64,000 bases of DNA. Source: Marchantia polymorpha subsp. ruderalis (lineage: Eukaryota > Streptophyta > Marchantiopsida > Marchantiales > Marchantiaceae). The notes under the pieces are model-generated. The model was not told where the DNA came from. It worked only from the letters and a program-made list of their open reading frames with translations, and did no database searches. The DNA lies in the NCBI GenBank assembly GCA_037833965.1, contig AP031356.1:27752501-27816500 (forward strand), in the 5' to 3' direction. Numbering within the stretch: the first letter of the stretch is position 1; each line of letters begins with the position of its first letter. A program made the position numbers and the translations under genes. Positions 1 through 12,589 of the stretch are shown piece after piece.

Positions 1-900
1 TTAGAACTAGAACAGAGGCTGATTTCTTTGTTCAGCAGGTTCACAAGAGTGCCAGGAATCATTGTAGAATGTTGATAGACTTTGAAGACCAAGGTATCGT
101 ATATGCTGGTTGAATTCTAATCTAGACAATGCTTTGGTCAAGAAATCGGCTGGTTGTAACGCGATAGAGAGATAAAACTATAATTTTACCAAAAGCCATC
201 CATTCTCTGATATACTGAAGTTGGATCCCTATGTGTTTACTCTTTGCATAGAAGACATGATTTTTAGCGATTAAATTCGCTAAAAATCATGTTTTGTTGT
301 CACATTGAACGATTGTTGACTCGCTTAGTGAAACAAACATCTGAAATGCAGAAGTTATCTTCGTGTCTTTGCACAATAGTTTTATTGGGATCAGCACTGT
401 TGGATTGACTTCTTGCATAAGTTGTCTCAACCAGATGATCCAAACGGTAGGACTTTGTATTCGCACTCAGTTGATGAAAGCAAGACAAGATTTTGCTTCT
501 TGAAAGATCATGAGGCCGCTCTGCTTGTAAATGTGAACGTTATGACTGAGTCGTTCAAAGAGTCGAGTCATGAGCTCTTAGTTGCGTTAGTGTAACCTCC
601 TAGTTGGAGAGAATGACCTCGTTTGAACGAGATCACGTGGTCGATTGTGCCTTTTTGGTAATCTAATGTCTGAAAAGGAAACTCCAAATGCGCTTCTTCT
701 AGTGATGCCTTGAAACGCGATAGATGTCTCACAACAAAGCAAATGTCAAATCTTGAATTGATGGCAAAAAGCAGTTGTCATTCTACATAATCATTGCATG
801 TAATATACATGTCGTCTACATGAAGCATCTCAAGAAGGTTATACTTAGAATGTAAAGGTTTAACGCATAATCATTACGTGATTATGAGCTAAACCAAAGA
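1..900 (-). mobile_element. Copia-type LTR retrotransposon fossil, 3' part of pol, cut by window edge
   Basis: Read on the minus strand, this stretch holds pieces of a Copia polyprotein: a reverse-transcriptase segment with a YVDD-like box (MLHVDDM) near 780-830, and RNase H segments below 700, including the typical ADFLTKAL ending near 130-160. The element is broken, with several breaks, and no LTR is visible because it continues past the left edge. Weak Copia-like similarity may extend to about 1470, but I am not sure of it. It is an old, decayed copy. Confidence 0.85.
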
Positions 901-1967
901 TATTTATCTATGCATTTGGACTAAGTACTAGGTGAGTAAGAATATATGGACGGTAAATCATGCTAGCTTTAATTGAGGAAATAAAACTATCCCAACTAGC
1001 AAGTAAACTCATGAGTATTAGGAGAACGAGTTCCTAATTTTTGATTTTATTGTTGCAGTTAGACAATTGATTAGTAAGATATTTCACTGCAAGCTTATGA
1101 GCTTTAACAGATTGGACCTCCTGCATAGAGAGATTCTATACTTTTTGACGTAATAGTTGCCTTCGATCTTTGCTAGCTGTTGCAAAAACAATCTCCAATT
1201 CTTACTACATAAGGTCTGGGTAAGGCATGGGGTGATTAATGTGCTCATCATCATATAGTAGATGGCATCGTCACGATGTTTGGGAATATTGTTTATTTTC
1301 TCCTAGATCTCTTGTTCGCCCTCACCTTCTTGCTTGGCAATCTCTGCTACCACAGGTGCTTGACTTGACTTGTTGTTCCTTCAAAGACATCGAACTCGAG
1401 TAAAAGCGTTGGAGGAACAGTGCGCTTCTCAACGGCAAAATTCTTGCGTAAAAAAGACCGCATTCGCACAACTCATGATCTATAATTATCAATGCCATCT
1501 AGGTTATGAGTTGGTTTGATTTCCTTCGCTTCTCTCAACGTGTCCATGACTACTAAGTGAATGGCGGAGGAAGAAAAACATGATGCTAACTTAGAAAGTC
1601 AAGGCATTTGCAATCATGACATGAGGATGAGGAAAATACTTGAATAGCATGTTAGAAGCGAGTGAATCATCTTCTGATTGTTACTAAATGAATGTTGATA
1701 TATACAGGAGCAACGTTCTTGAACCTATACCCTAACCCTGAAGTTAAATCCTCAACCCTAGATAAAATCCCTCTAAGAGTACTATTAGTGCGTGGGACAG
1801 ATTCTTTTCTCTATGAGTCCTTTATGGATATAATGGTCTGTCGCATGTAGTAGGCCATGGTAAGAGCAGCGACAGGTTGTAGAATCCATGCTTTTTGTGC
1901 ATCACCTGAAATTTTCCGCCTAGTACCATTAGTGTCTCAATAATTCTAACAGATAACTCTCGCTGAC
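901..1967. other. intergenic, no gene recognised
   Basis: No open frame of meaningful length or recognisable domain was found. The first part (to about 1470) may be decayed retroelement sequence continuing from the Copia fossil on the left. The remainder shows nothing I can name. Confidence 0.4.
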
Positions 1968-2150
1968 CTACGTGTACTCGTTGACATTTGTGTACTTGTA
2001 CGCGACCTTTCAACTGTCAAGGGAGTCTTGTATCTTGACGACGACCAGATTCTGGTATTCGTCAAAGAAGGTGAACTCCGAGTCAATGATATCGCTGGAA
2101 GTTTAGTCGACTCTCTTCTTGTTTCCTCCAATGGTGGCTTTGTCCTGCAT
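1968..2150 (-). pseudogene. polyphenol oxidase pseudogene fragment (DWL-domain region)
   Basis: The minus strand translates in pieces to a segment closely matching the intact polyphenol oxidase at 6715-8616: the shared stretch SEFTFFDEYQ corresponds to TEFTFFDENQ of the intact gene, and DSLDS and YKYT are also shared. This is the PPO1_DWL region that follows the CuB site. There are in-frame stops and a small tandem duplication in the YKYT region. Sequence on either side no longer matches the gene, so only about 180 bp survive. It shows that a second tyrosinase-like gene copy once lay about 5 kb from the intact one. Confidence 0.85.
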
Positions 2151-4599
2151 GAATTCCTAGATATTTGATTACGAAAGTAAATTGTTAGATGTATAGAATT
2201 TGAAAGTGAATTCTCATTGATATTCATAAGAAAAGTTGTTAATAGATTACGCAACTCAATATTTGTAGATGTTTAAACTTTTCACTAAAGCTATTTCGAC
2301 CGCATCACTTTTCCCCGCATACAGAGTATAATCTCCCAATATTGACAAACACTGGTGCTAGGGATTGACATAATTACTCGGAGGTTCAGTCAGAAGAGTA
2401 AAGTATGCAATCTTCTTATCATAGGTATAGGATTACACCAATACCACAACATTCTATAAGTGTGTTGTTCGGTTGCAAGATTGAATTCATTTGCTATTCT
2501 ATATTGTTCACAACAATCAACCTTGGCGCTATTCTATGTATGTTATTGCAAAGAAACATAAGCGTTTGGAAGTCAATACGAAGTTGGCGAGCACTCTCAA
2601 TCAACCTAGAGTAACTCATGAGCAAACAACATCAAAATTTTTGATTTCATGTCCAACTGTTTCAAAGATCTAGAAGGAGACAGAAGTTAGCAAGCATCTG
2701 GCATTGGAATCGAATCAAAATGAGTTAAAATTTTTTTTTATATCAACTCAAGTGCAACTTCTTCCGTACATGGTACATCAGTGACATGTGCACATTGAGA
2801 TCAATGCGTGCACACTGAGTGTGACTTGCGAGATGCTCAAGAACAAGATTTTATTTTCGTAGACAAGATCTTGCATGTTTTGTGGAAAGCTTGAAATTAT
2901 TAGATACCATTTTTCTTCAAACGTTTGTTGCAGAATGGCCGGATAAGTATCTGGAACATATCTCTACATTTAGCAAGAATAAATGGCAAAAACATAACGG
3001 CCTCAATTTCATGCAAGTCAAGAAAAGTTTGCATGAAATTTATAGAACGTTGATCAATGTATCACTTGAATACATTATCAATGTTGACGACTCAGCTTTA
3101 TAACATCGCACAACATCATCAACATCAAATTGCACAATCAATTCAGATGATCGTGATGTTAAGCAAAGAAAAAAATAAATCATAATGATACTTGGAGTCA
3201 AAGTTTCATGTGAAAAATAATCACACAAGTTATAGCAAAGAACACTCGTCCACGTGCTTTAAAGAATATTTTTGATATCAATAAAGTGTTCGGAATCATA
3301 TATAATTATCAAAATAAAGCTTGGTAATATATATTGTGTTATATGCGCTTGCTGTACAAGTAAAATAGAAATATGCAAGAAATTTGACAGTATGAATTTT
3401 TCTCAATGTCACTAGGTCTTCATGACATAAATTTTCACCAAGTTGCCAAAGATCTATTTGTGTTTTAGCACTGATTGTAAGCTGAGAGACCAACAAGTGA
3501 CTTGCAATTTCATCCAAGCAACATATTGCTTGTATAGAGATTGTGCCCATCGCCTTCTTCTTGCTTAGTACCTGAACAGAAAATGACAGAGAAATTTGAA
3601 GACGACTAGTGTAAGTTGTTTGCTACTCTTGGATCTTGATAGAATGCGAATCGAGATAAGATTTTCATGTGGCGTGTTTTTTCATCATGACATGTACAAA
3701 TGAACGTGGCTCTCGTATAGGATACGGAAATGGTCTCTACTCCAGTGATTGCATCGGCTTATAATCTATTTTCCATATTTGACTCTATTGTCACCGCTCG
3801 GAGTACTTGGTTTGCAGGGGCCAAGTTGCGTTTGGACAGTGCTGGCCACAGGATTATTTTGGAGCAAGCCAAAAATCTTCTGCATCTTTTGAACCTCGGT
3901 GTGTAGAGATCAAATGCTACTCACGGCAGAGCACAGTGGATGATGATGACGGAAATATGTATGCATCTTTGGCTAAGCAGGAATCAGGTTCTATAGTCTA
4001 GTCTACTTGTCAACGTGAACATTCATGCTAGAGTTTGCAACACAGTTGACAAGGCATAAATAAAAGGCTGAGCATGGACTTCTGTAACCTTTGATGACGG
4101 TTTGCGAAAACTCACCAAATGGGGCCCATAAGGTCAAAAACTATACCGTGCTTAATGATGTCATGACCATCCCCCATGCCTCCAACTTATAGAAGTTGTA
4201 CAGGAAAGAAGCCGCATGTGGAGTTGACTACTTGCCGAACGTCTCTCTCTCAATCCTTTTACCTGACATCGTTTAAAAGTACCACATCGTTTAAAAGTTA
4301 ATACGGACAATAACCACCAGTCTCAAAATCTCCCATTCACATGATCTGCTAATCGGCTAATTTTTCCTTTTGTTAACACTTGTTACAGTTAGCATCTCTT
4401 GACTAAAATATGACACCCTTCTAAAGAACTAGATTATCTTGAGAGAAAACAGTTGTTTCCCATAAGCCCTGGCGTTTCGGAAAAGAAATCAATTTGATAG
4501 TTCCTATCGCGCCCAAACAGTTCAAACGTCTATATATATATATAAAAGAAAAATAACCACATTTGCTTGGTTAAGGATTAAGACCATTGTGCTTTGCTG
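2151..4599. other. intergenic, no gene recognised
   Basis: Only short frames occur. A minus-strand frame at 3296-3550 faintly recalls retroelement gag sequence but lacks a diagnostic motif. A short TA run lies near 4532-4542. Nothing here can be supported as a gene. Confidence 0.4.
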
Positions 4600-5560
4600 A
4601 CTTTGATGTATTCAGACGATTACGCCACAAGAGAAGAGACGATAGAACTGCCACGTACGATTGCATGATAGCGACATCCTCTTGGGTCGCGAGGACCTCC
4701 AGACCTCTGTCTGGAGGTTGGTCTTTCCTGAGCATTGATGATCCCTCTGGCCCGTAAATTCCCCAAAAGCGGAGAGTACATACTCACCGCTTTCGGGGGA
4801 GTGCGGGCCGTATGGCGTTGGATCTTGTAACTTCATCCTCGTGTAACATCCTTTCGACCAATGAAACGAGGAAATAAGATCCAACGCATTATCATCCAAT
4901 CATCCAATGTGGCTGCAGGAATATATCGGTCTTTTTGACAAGCACGTGCGGGATTGATTCCTCAAATCTACAAGACAAATTATGTTCCTTGTTGCTGTCA
5001 CTGCAGATCTTACCAAAACCAGATTGGCTTCAGGCCCGCGCGTACTTTAAGTACATACTGGAGAAATAGCGAATTCACAGCTTGCTTATGGACAAGCGCT
5101 TTCCAGAGCATGTTGTAACTTCTCCACTACTGATGACTCCATTTCTGTGAAGGCTTGTATCCAAGCTTGTATTGTGAGGGCTGGCTTTTGGAAAGGTTGA
5201 CCATGTTAGTCAAACCTGGTTCCTGGAGTTGTATACTGTGACAGCGAAAGCGAAGTGAACTTCAGTGTAGATGCAACCGCTTGAGAAAGGTCTGACGTAT
5301 AAGATGTGCAGAACGGGCGTTCTTCAGCACATCACTAACGTCCGACCATCTGGACTTACATCTCATGATGAGCAACAGTACCAGTGTCTTAATTTTGAGA
5401 AAACATGGAGGTAAGCTACGTGGGCGGGTGCAACTCCATATAACAACTGATTTTTTCAAATCAATCTTATCACAATTGAAAAATCCAGGAGTTATAAATA
5501 TCATGCAGATAGAATAAGGAGAACACGTAGATGTTGAAACTGATGAGAAGATCCCGTCAT
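4600..5560 (-). repeat. diverged dispersed duplicate, copy 1 (unidentified former coding sequence)
   Basis: This block aligns by eye, in the same orientation, with 12590-13260. On the minus strand both copies have three matching exon-like blocks in the same order. Here these are near 5280-5390 (containing ARSAHLIRQTF), near 5100-5190 (VVEKLQHALESACP) and near 4900-5010 (EESIPHVLVKKTDIF). Stops in this copy suggest a pseudogene. The family was not recognised. Short imperfect inverted repeats also occur near 4690-4880. Confidence 0.6.
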
Positions 5561-6714
5561 GCAAATTAAAATATGTATCTGTCTTTTAATGACATTGTGG
5601 AACTTTCATAATGGTTTGTGGTTTATAAAGTATTTTGATAAGTCCAAGTATTGAGGTCAGTTACAGTTTAACTCTAGCCGGACTGATTGAGCTCGAGCAC
5701 ACATGGAATAGTTTTCTGGTGTATAGACTGACATCATATAAGCACAAGGGATGCTTGTAAGAAGCATCTGTTCGATTGATTATAGATCATGCTAGCACAT
5801 TCCACAGAGAAGTTAATCCACGAGGGAAGGGAATACAAGGATCATGACATATACTCAATAGAGTTAGACTTGAGCAAGCCAAGGTGGAGGAAAATTTAGC
5901 AATTTCCTTGTTTGAGATAAAAACATGTGAGATGTAAAACTTCTATTCAATAAACCAAAATTCGCTTTATAAAAACAAGGGCTAAGGTTAAAAAGTTTTC
6001 GAATTTTTTTTTTTTTCATCTACAGGAATATCCAAACGAAAAACTAAGTCTTACCAAGATATAACTCTATACTCCTTGTTCTAGGAAGTCTACATTGTTC
6101 AGAAATATCTTCACCAAAGTAAAACATCCGAGTTCCATCCCCTTCACTTGACACGCTAAAATCATTATCATACGATGACAGAAAAGTGTTGAAATTTTAT
6201 TGTTGTATGAATCCTAGAAAATCATTCAATTTAACAAAGAAACCGTGAGGGAAAAGATGGAAAAGAACCCCGATAAAGGCAGTGAAAATGAAAGCCTGGC
6301 ATCCGATGCAAACAATCAGTCGAAGGAGTCTGGCTAAGTATAGAAACCTTTCTACTCCAACGGCATCGACACTGCTGAGTGATGATCTTGCTAATTTTAT
6401 TGCTGAGTATGCATGACTGTATGTATCTCCAGTCAAAATAGTCTAATGAGAAGCAAGTTGCGAAGATATCACTGAGAGTGTGGATTGGACCTCCAATATG
6501 AGCTGATGTGGATGACAAGTTGTTCACTCCATTTTACAGCTTAACTCGGAGCTGCTAATCGATGCTGCTGAGTTCAGTCTTACAGCAGTAGGAGGACTTA
6601 TTGCATTCGATTGTGAAGAGACAAATTAAATGTAGAAACTAAGGGGCCATCCATATGGACCTTGAATGTGGAAGCCGCGGCTAACGTGAACTTGGACACG
6701 GCAGCTCGTCATGG
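5561..6714. other. intergenic, 3' flank of polyphenol oxidase gene
   Basis: This lies downstream of the minus-strand polyphenol oxidase and presumably contains its 3' UTR and polyadenylation site. A minus-strand frame at 6197-6436 encodes a hydrophobic stretch but has no recognisable family and no start in good context. No other feature is supported. Confidence 0.4.
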
Positions 6715-8616
6715 TTACTGGAAGTCTTGTTTGAGGTTGGAGAAAGTAAACCCGGTCTTCGGGCTGCTGTTCCTCGCGCCCTTTGAGACTATAGTCACTA
6801 CGATGTCAGTGTTGTAATCTGTGATGCCCAGTCGTTTCAGAGCGGCATTGACGGAGTAGCGGATGGTTACAATTCGGAACTTGTCGTCTGATTCGCTCGC
6901 CGATTCAGAAACAGATTTGCTCATGTCCACCATGCCACTCGGTAGATGTGTGAACGTACCCACAAACTCCGACATGTAGAGACGGGTCCGCCGATTAGCT
7001 GCCGGGTAATTGATGAACACGTCAAATCTGGCGTATTCTGAATGCGGGATCTTCACCCTCTCCAGCACCACGTCCTCCTGCAACTGATCCACACTCTTCA
7101 CTCCCTTATCTCGACAATCTTTGGTAGTTGGAGCTCGACGATCCAGCTTAAAACTTACAGGATCCATGCCAATGTAGTTGTATCCTGATGGAACCGGTGC
7201 AGGATACTCACTGGAATTACAGGTCTTGGAGGACTCCTGGGCAGGCAGGGGCTCATAATATATCCACATATTGTCAGATTCACTAACGTCTGTGTACTTG
7301 TACCCCAGCTTGGAGCTGTCAAGGCTGTCCCTCACCTTGACGATCACCATATCCTGATTTTCGTCGAAGAAAGTGAACTCGGTGTCCAGAAAGTCCCTGG
7401 ACATGAAGTCCATTCTCTTCCTGTCTCCGGATTTCGTGACCTTGTCGGGGATGGTTTTCCATACGTCCCATAGGCGATCGACGTTGGAGTGATGAGTGTA
7501 GAAAATGGGATCCCGAGCGGCGTAGATGAAATTGCCCATGTCTTCGTTGTCAGGGTGATCAGGGTCATTGATGAGCCCTGTCCACTCGTGAGCTACGTTG
7601 TGCACACTCTCCATCCCGCCGGATTCTCCGGGAGTTTCACCCGCGCTGACATTGACAGTTGCAGCAGAATTATCAGTCCCAACGACGTAAGGTCCTCCGA
7701 GAAAATCTCGAGCGCTGATTTTCGTGGTCACCTGGTTGTACATGACACACAAGTTCTCGTATTTGATTTGTTGGTCCGTTAGATTCTGTTGGCCTTCTGC
7801 TTCGAGCTTGGAGTTGTATCCCAGATACAAAAGCTTGGGAGGGAAGTGGTTGGAGTTTCTGAACTCGTCGAAGAGGGCAGCGTTGGGAATGCCGAAGTTG
7901 GGAAGGAACATGGCGGGCATCTTAGCTGCGTCCTGGTCCAACTGGTTGTCCCAGTTCCAGAAGGGAAGGGCGAAAGTAGGATCATTAATCAAACTGGCGA
8001 GAATTCTCTCGTGGTAGTACAGATACATCCGATGCCACGGAAGAAACGTCCAGCTGTAGTGAACCTGGAGCAGAACCCCGGTCTCTGGGCCGAGAGGGCC
8101 TGGAGTCTTTCGCTGCCTGAAGGCCTCGTTACAGAAGGAGCAGTGGACCCTCCACTGATTGAGGAAACTTCTGGGATCAGTGTCCGGGAGGGCTTTCATT
8201 CTAGCGTACGCTAGATTGTACTTCCTGACATACTCGGGGTCGTTTTGCAGAATGTGCGCGGGTTTCCTCTCCCTGAGAATTGGGCGACCACTGAAAGTAC
8301 GAGGTATACGCGGAAATCTAAATCTGATTGGAAATCTTCTGGGAGCAGGCAGACAACAATGCAGTGGAGCTCCCTTTAGCACTGGAACAGGTTTGCAGAA
8401 GCCCAGACTTGACGCAAGTACTGGTTCTGCGTCGACCATTTCTGTAAGAGCTTGCAAGCAGAACACGACAGCGCAGGTATATAGGGCCCACTTGAGCTGT
8501 TGACGCGTCTTTGAAGCACTGCTTCTTCCCAAGCATTCCTTCCCTTGCAGCCTTGATTGTGGAATCCTTTTCAAGCTTCCGATGCTTGACACTGAAGTGG
8601 TCATATCTGTGGCCAT
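6715..8616 (-). CDS. polyphenol oxidase (catechol oxidase / tyrosinase family)
   Basis: Type-3 copper enzyme that oxidises o-diphenols (some members also monophenols) to o-quinones. The single exon gives 633 residues from the ATG at 8616, which has a G at -3 and at +4. An in-frame upstream ATG at 8679 would add 21 residues but overlaps a short out-of-frame ORF. After a basic N-terminus there is a hydrophobic segment at about 43-60, fitting a signal or lumenal transfer sequence. CuA ligands are H158 (in HCSFC, whose cysteines supply the usual thioether), H186 and H195 (PWHRMY). CuB ligands are H339 and H343 (HNVAH) and the HH pair 375/376 (FYTHHSNVDRLW). PPO1_DWL lies at about 398-444 and the KFDV C-terminal domain at about 527-633. 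All metal ligands are present, so it looks functional. A decayed relative lies at 1968-2150. Substrate and compartment are not readable from sequence. Confidence 0.94.
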   Translation of the reverse strand: MATDMTTSVSSIGSLKRIPQSRLQGKECLGRSSASKTRQQLKWALYTCAVVFCLQALTEMVDAEPVLASSLGFCKPVPVLKGAPLHCCLPAPRRFPIRFRFPRIPRTFSGRPILRERKPAHILQNDPEYVRKYNLAYARMKALPDTDPRSFLNQWRVHCSFCNEAFRQRKTPGPLGPETGVLLQVHYSWTFLPWHRMYLYYHERILASLINDPTFALPFWNWDNQLDQDAAKMPAMFLPNFGIPNAALFDEFRNSNHFPPKLLYLGYNSKLEAEGQQNLTDQQIKYENLCVMYNQVTTKISARDFLGGPYVVGTDNSAATVNVSAGETPGESGGMESVHNVAHEWTGLINDPDHPDNEDMGNFIYAARDPIFYTHHSNVDRLWDVWKTIPDKVTKSGDRKRMDFMSRDFLDTEFTFFDENQDMVIVKVRDSLDSSKLGYKYTDVSESDNMWIYYEPLPAQESSKTCNSSEYPAPVPSGYNYIGMDPVSFKLDRRAPTTKDCRDKGVKSVDQLQEDVVLERVKIPHSEYARFDVFINYPAANRRTRLYMSEFVGTFTHLPSGMVDMSKSVSESASESDDKFRIVTIRYSVNAALKRLGITDYNTDIVVTIVSKGARNSSPKTGFTFSNLKQDFQ

Positions 8617-11600
8617 GACGTTCGGGATCCTGAGAACGTTGATGAACTGTAAATCAGTACCAGAGTTAGGTGCTCTCATGAAATGCCATCTTAGTGCGCT
8701 TAGCAAGCTGAATCAGCTGAAAACAATGTGAATGTTTAGAGACAAATACTCTAGAACCTTACAATTTCATGTCAGCTAAAATCAAACTCGAACGCCTATC
8801 GTAATGCTCTGCAACTAATAACATATCTGGGCACCAGTATTGACGAAAGTTTAAGCAAGTCTTGTTAGTTTGACATGTGAGTTCTCGCATGTCAGACTAG
8901 AAGTTTTGGTACACCTCAAGACTTAAAATCCGAACCAAAATTTACAAATATCCAATCTGGAACAGAAATTTATTGCACCTCAACAGATCTTACTCGATGG
9001 GCTGTTGTGGTCAAGTGTTGAGGGCTCGAACGCCAGGACACTGTCTTCAGTAGCGACCTCAAGCGCTGTTGAGGCAACAGAGGACTGTCAGCGGCCCTGA
9101 TGACAATGACAAGCTTGTCCGAAGGGACAAGACTTGAACTTGGGAGAAGTAGTCTGGAGATGGCAGCTTTATAGTGTACTCGGCCCGGAACATCCATGTC
9201 TCCAGTAAATTTATTCCCTAAAAAGGATAAGTAACTGATAATACAATTCCAGCCTTTAGCTCAGTAACAACATGAATGGTCCTGTTACTCATCTGGGTCC
9301 AGCCATCACGCGTCCGTCTCCGGAATCTACTGTCGAGAAACGGACCTCTCAAATTCGCCAACTCCTCCTGGAAAATTAACTTGCACAAAGAGAAAGCAAC
9401 TGATCCTCAGGAACAGTAGTCTTGTGGCATATGAGTAAATGGATTTTGTTGTTAGCCGGGATGCACAAGGATAATGTAAACAGGAAAGATACAACTTGTT
9501 AGGAAAACAGGAGCAGTCTGCCTATTCAAGTGACCGCAGAAGGATATCGAACGAAGATATCTGAGAGATTCGTAGTAATGCAAGGTTCCGCTACAGAAGC
9601 TAGATCTCTGTTGCTGAATAATTGATAATCATTTCCTTACGCATAGCATTTAGCAGCTAAGGGTGAGAGCTTCGGCCTCTTGGAGCATGAGAGTTTCTCG
9701 AAGATATAGAAATCAGAATTACATATCTCTATCCGATTGACAAATGCATGCTTGTGACGAATGTGGAAGACAGATTAGTGGTTGAAATGTGACGAGTTTA
9801 CAGTACTGAAGACTAGCATTTTCATCATGACATTGCGATCATAGGCCTGAATTAACAAAAGAAGTATTTTTAAAATGAATGATATTAAGCCTAAGACTGA
9901 TGAGGATACAATGTCATGTATGGAGAGTTCCTGATACTCCTTCTGAAACCTCAGTGTACATTACAAAAATATGGTTAGGTACTAGCAAGTACGTGCAAGG
10001 CAGAACCATTTGATAGACCCCCTGAGTCAACGGATGTGACTGAAAAAATCACGACGCGACGTCTCCTTACTTAGTCTGAAAACAGGGATTAGTAAATCTG
10101 CATGATTGATAAGAGCTTAACGGATTCACTGCAGGAGAGACCAAGTAAGGTGATATTTACTGTCGGCACGATTTAGCCTGACAGTGTGATTGTCACTGCA
10201 AGTGACGCGGAGATTTAGATAAGACATGCTGGCAGGATGTAGTCGAGATCACGTTGTTAATTTGTAGTCAACACCTGAGTTGTCCTGAAACTACAAATAG
10301 GTTCATTCCCTCCCTTTTCACCGAATGTAGCTTCTCTGCGTGATTCTGAAATTCAACTCACATAAATTCCAGTCATGGCCACAGCAGAAATGACGCATGT
10401 GATATTAAGGACAGGGAATGAAACTATACAATGAAAATTAAAGAATTTAAATTTTTGATCAAATCATTAGGTGACAAGGATTTTACCGAATTCAGATATA
10501 ATCCAGCCTTGCTATTATTGACATTTTTGAATCACAAGGTCCTTGCCCATGGGGTAGAAAAGTTCAACCACTTGCACTATAATTTCTAAATTCAATATTT
10601 AAAATATGCTACTATGAAGGAAGATTTCGAATTCAGTCCAACCATTTCGGGTATGTTGAAACCATTTGTCACATTTTTGTTTGATAGTGTTCAATGTGTT
10701 AGTATGTTGTAATGTTTCGAGGTAACTTTTCCAAAAATTAAAATTTTTGTATATATTAATTAAAGTGTAATTTTTTTAATATGGATTTGATTAAATTTAT
10801 GCTGAAATGTAATTTACATTTTCAGAAAAAAATGTAAGAAATTTTTTTTTAAAAAAAATTTATACTTCAATCAATGAATCATGTCAATAGTTTAGACATA
10901 AGTTCTAAGATTGATAGGATATGTATAAAATTTACTTGGAAGAAGTAAAACATCTATGAAGAGTATAACCACCGGTAATTACGTTAAAAACAATGAGCTA
11001 AAAAACTCGAACGTCTACTGCATATTCAAGATACCCTGCTGCATTGAAAAGCATGCAATCATTGAATCTGGGAACGGATAAGGTGAAGGGTGAAAGGTAT
11101 CTATAGCATTCAGGTAAACAGCGAACAGTGACTTCACAACTTCTTACATCAACAGCATGAAAGAACAGTGCCACATGTTGTGGAAATGGAAACATCTTCA
11201 GATTTTCAGGCGCCACACGTTTTGTGCACGTGTATCTCGAAATCAACCCAATAATTGAAGTATTACTGAAGCTGAATGCTCATTCATGCTCATGCAGCAC
11301 TCAGTCTAAAGCACATTACTACTCCAAAGAATGATCAGTCTTCGAGGCCGTCCACTGTGTGCTAAAATTCTTGATTTGTATCTGCAGATCATGCAGCTCT
11401 TAATCATCAAATGAGGGATCCATGAACAGAGGATCAACTGAAAAGAACTTGAATAGAACAAAGGCAAGCACGTGCGAGAGGTACACTATTTGACGAGAGA
11501 TGAAAAGTGCTGGGATTGAAATTACTTGAAGTTGAACTCCAAGTTTGACAACTGTACGAACTCCAACTGTATACCCTTTTGTTTGAACTCCAAGTTTCTC

Positions 11601-12589
11601 AACTGAATAACTATATGTACAGTCAATTTTCACGGACAAAATAAAAAACAACCGACCAAGACAATAATTCTCATACGAAGGTGATCAAATTCTTTACTTC
11701 GGTGGTCTGTTGAGTCAAGAGCCACCATGCCTATAACTACCGATAAGCATAACGTGTAAAAGTGAATGATCAGGTTTTCAGATAGTTACACGTGCTAAGG
11801 GAATGGTTAATTAGGTCTTCTGAAAAGTTGAGTAAAATTCATCTTAATGTTCCCTCTGCAGTGGCAGCTGTAATTTGTCTGGTGCGAATGGTCGAGTACA
11901 GTATGCCGAAAAGAACACGACATGTTAAGATTACAGCATGTATTTGTGGATTCGATAGCACAAGAAGAGCTAACCGCGTGCTTTTCTTATTATGCCATCA
12001 CAGGCCTTAGATCTCCTAGCTATGTAAGCAACAAGCTATATCTCATCTTTTAGAGCATTTTTATGATACACTCAGTGCGGAAGATGTTACTGACCTTTGT
12101 AGCAGATGTTTGCTGTAGCCATCAATATTCGTCAAAATCTCGAATTTCCCTCATTCGTCAAGAACTAATGAAATCGGCATTTCGCTAATCTGTATGTACA
12201 TCTGTTCAATTTGTTGCCCATGATCCTAGACTCGCCAAATGGAGACTCGCCAATAACCATGTCCCTTGGTTGAATTTAAAAGTTGAACAATTTTGACAAT
12301 CCGTGGATTGAAGTGATGACATTGGATGTCCTGTTTTTAAGCATCCCGCTAAATTTTATTTTTATATTTTTGCAATCCAATGGAGGAAAACTAAATTGTC
12401 GGATGTAAAAGATCTGCTGTGTGATGATCGACCCTTTTATTTCGCAGAGATCGCACCTCATGTAACGGAGGAGCTAAGCCATCTTTCAGCCTGCAGTTAT
12501 TTTGCTCTAAAGGCCACTTCAAGTTCCTGCATTGCCCAGATTGGGAGCAAACGGACTCCGAGCTCTCTATTTAAAGGATGAAGTTTAAA
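8617..12589. other. long intergenic stretch, no gene recognised
   Basis: The 5' flank of the polyphenol oxidase gene lies at the left end. On the minus strand, about 8970-9400 has protein-like frames (for example a frame at 8970-9197 rich in LLLPSSSLVPSDKLVIVIRA) without a recognisable family. Another such frame is at 10998-11246. About 10690-10880 is AT-rich with homopolymer runs. Around 11520-11620 a short motif (gaactccaa) recurs about every 30-60 bp. None of these can be supported as a gene. Confidence 0.4.

Noticed and set aside
3296-3550. Possible retroelement gag remnant on the minus strand
   Set aside because: Only faint similarity, no zinc knuckle or other diagnostic motif, and no neighbouring pol sequence in order.
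8617-8706. Longer N-terminus for the polyphenol oxidase
   Set aside because: The frame extends upstream, but its first codon is not ATG, and the ATG at 8679 has weaker context than the one at 8616.
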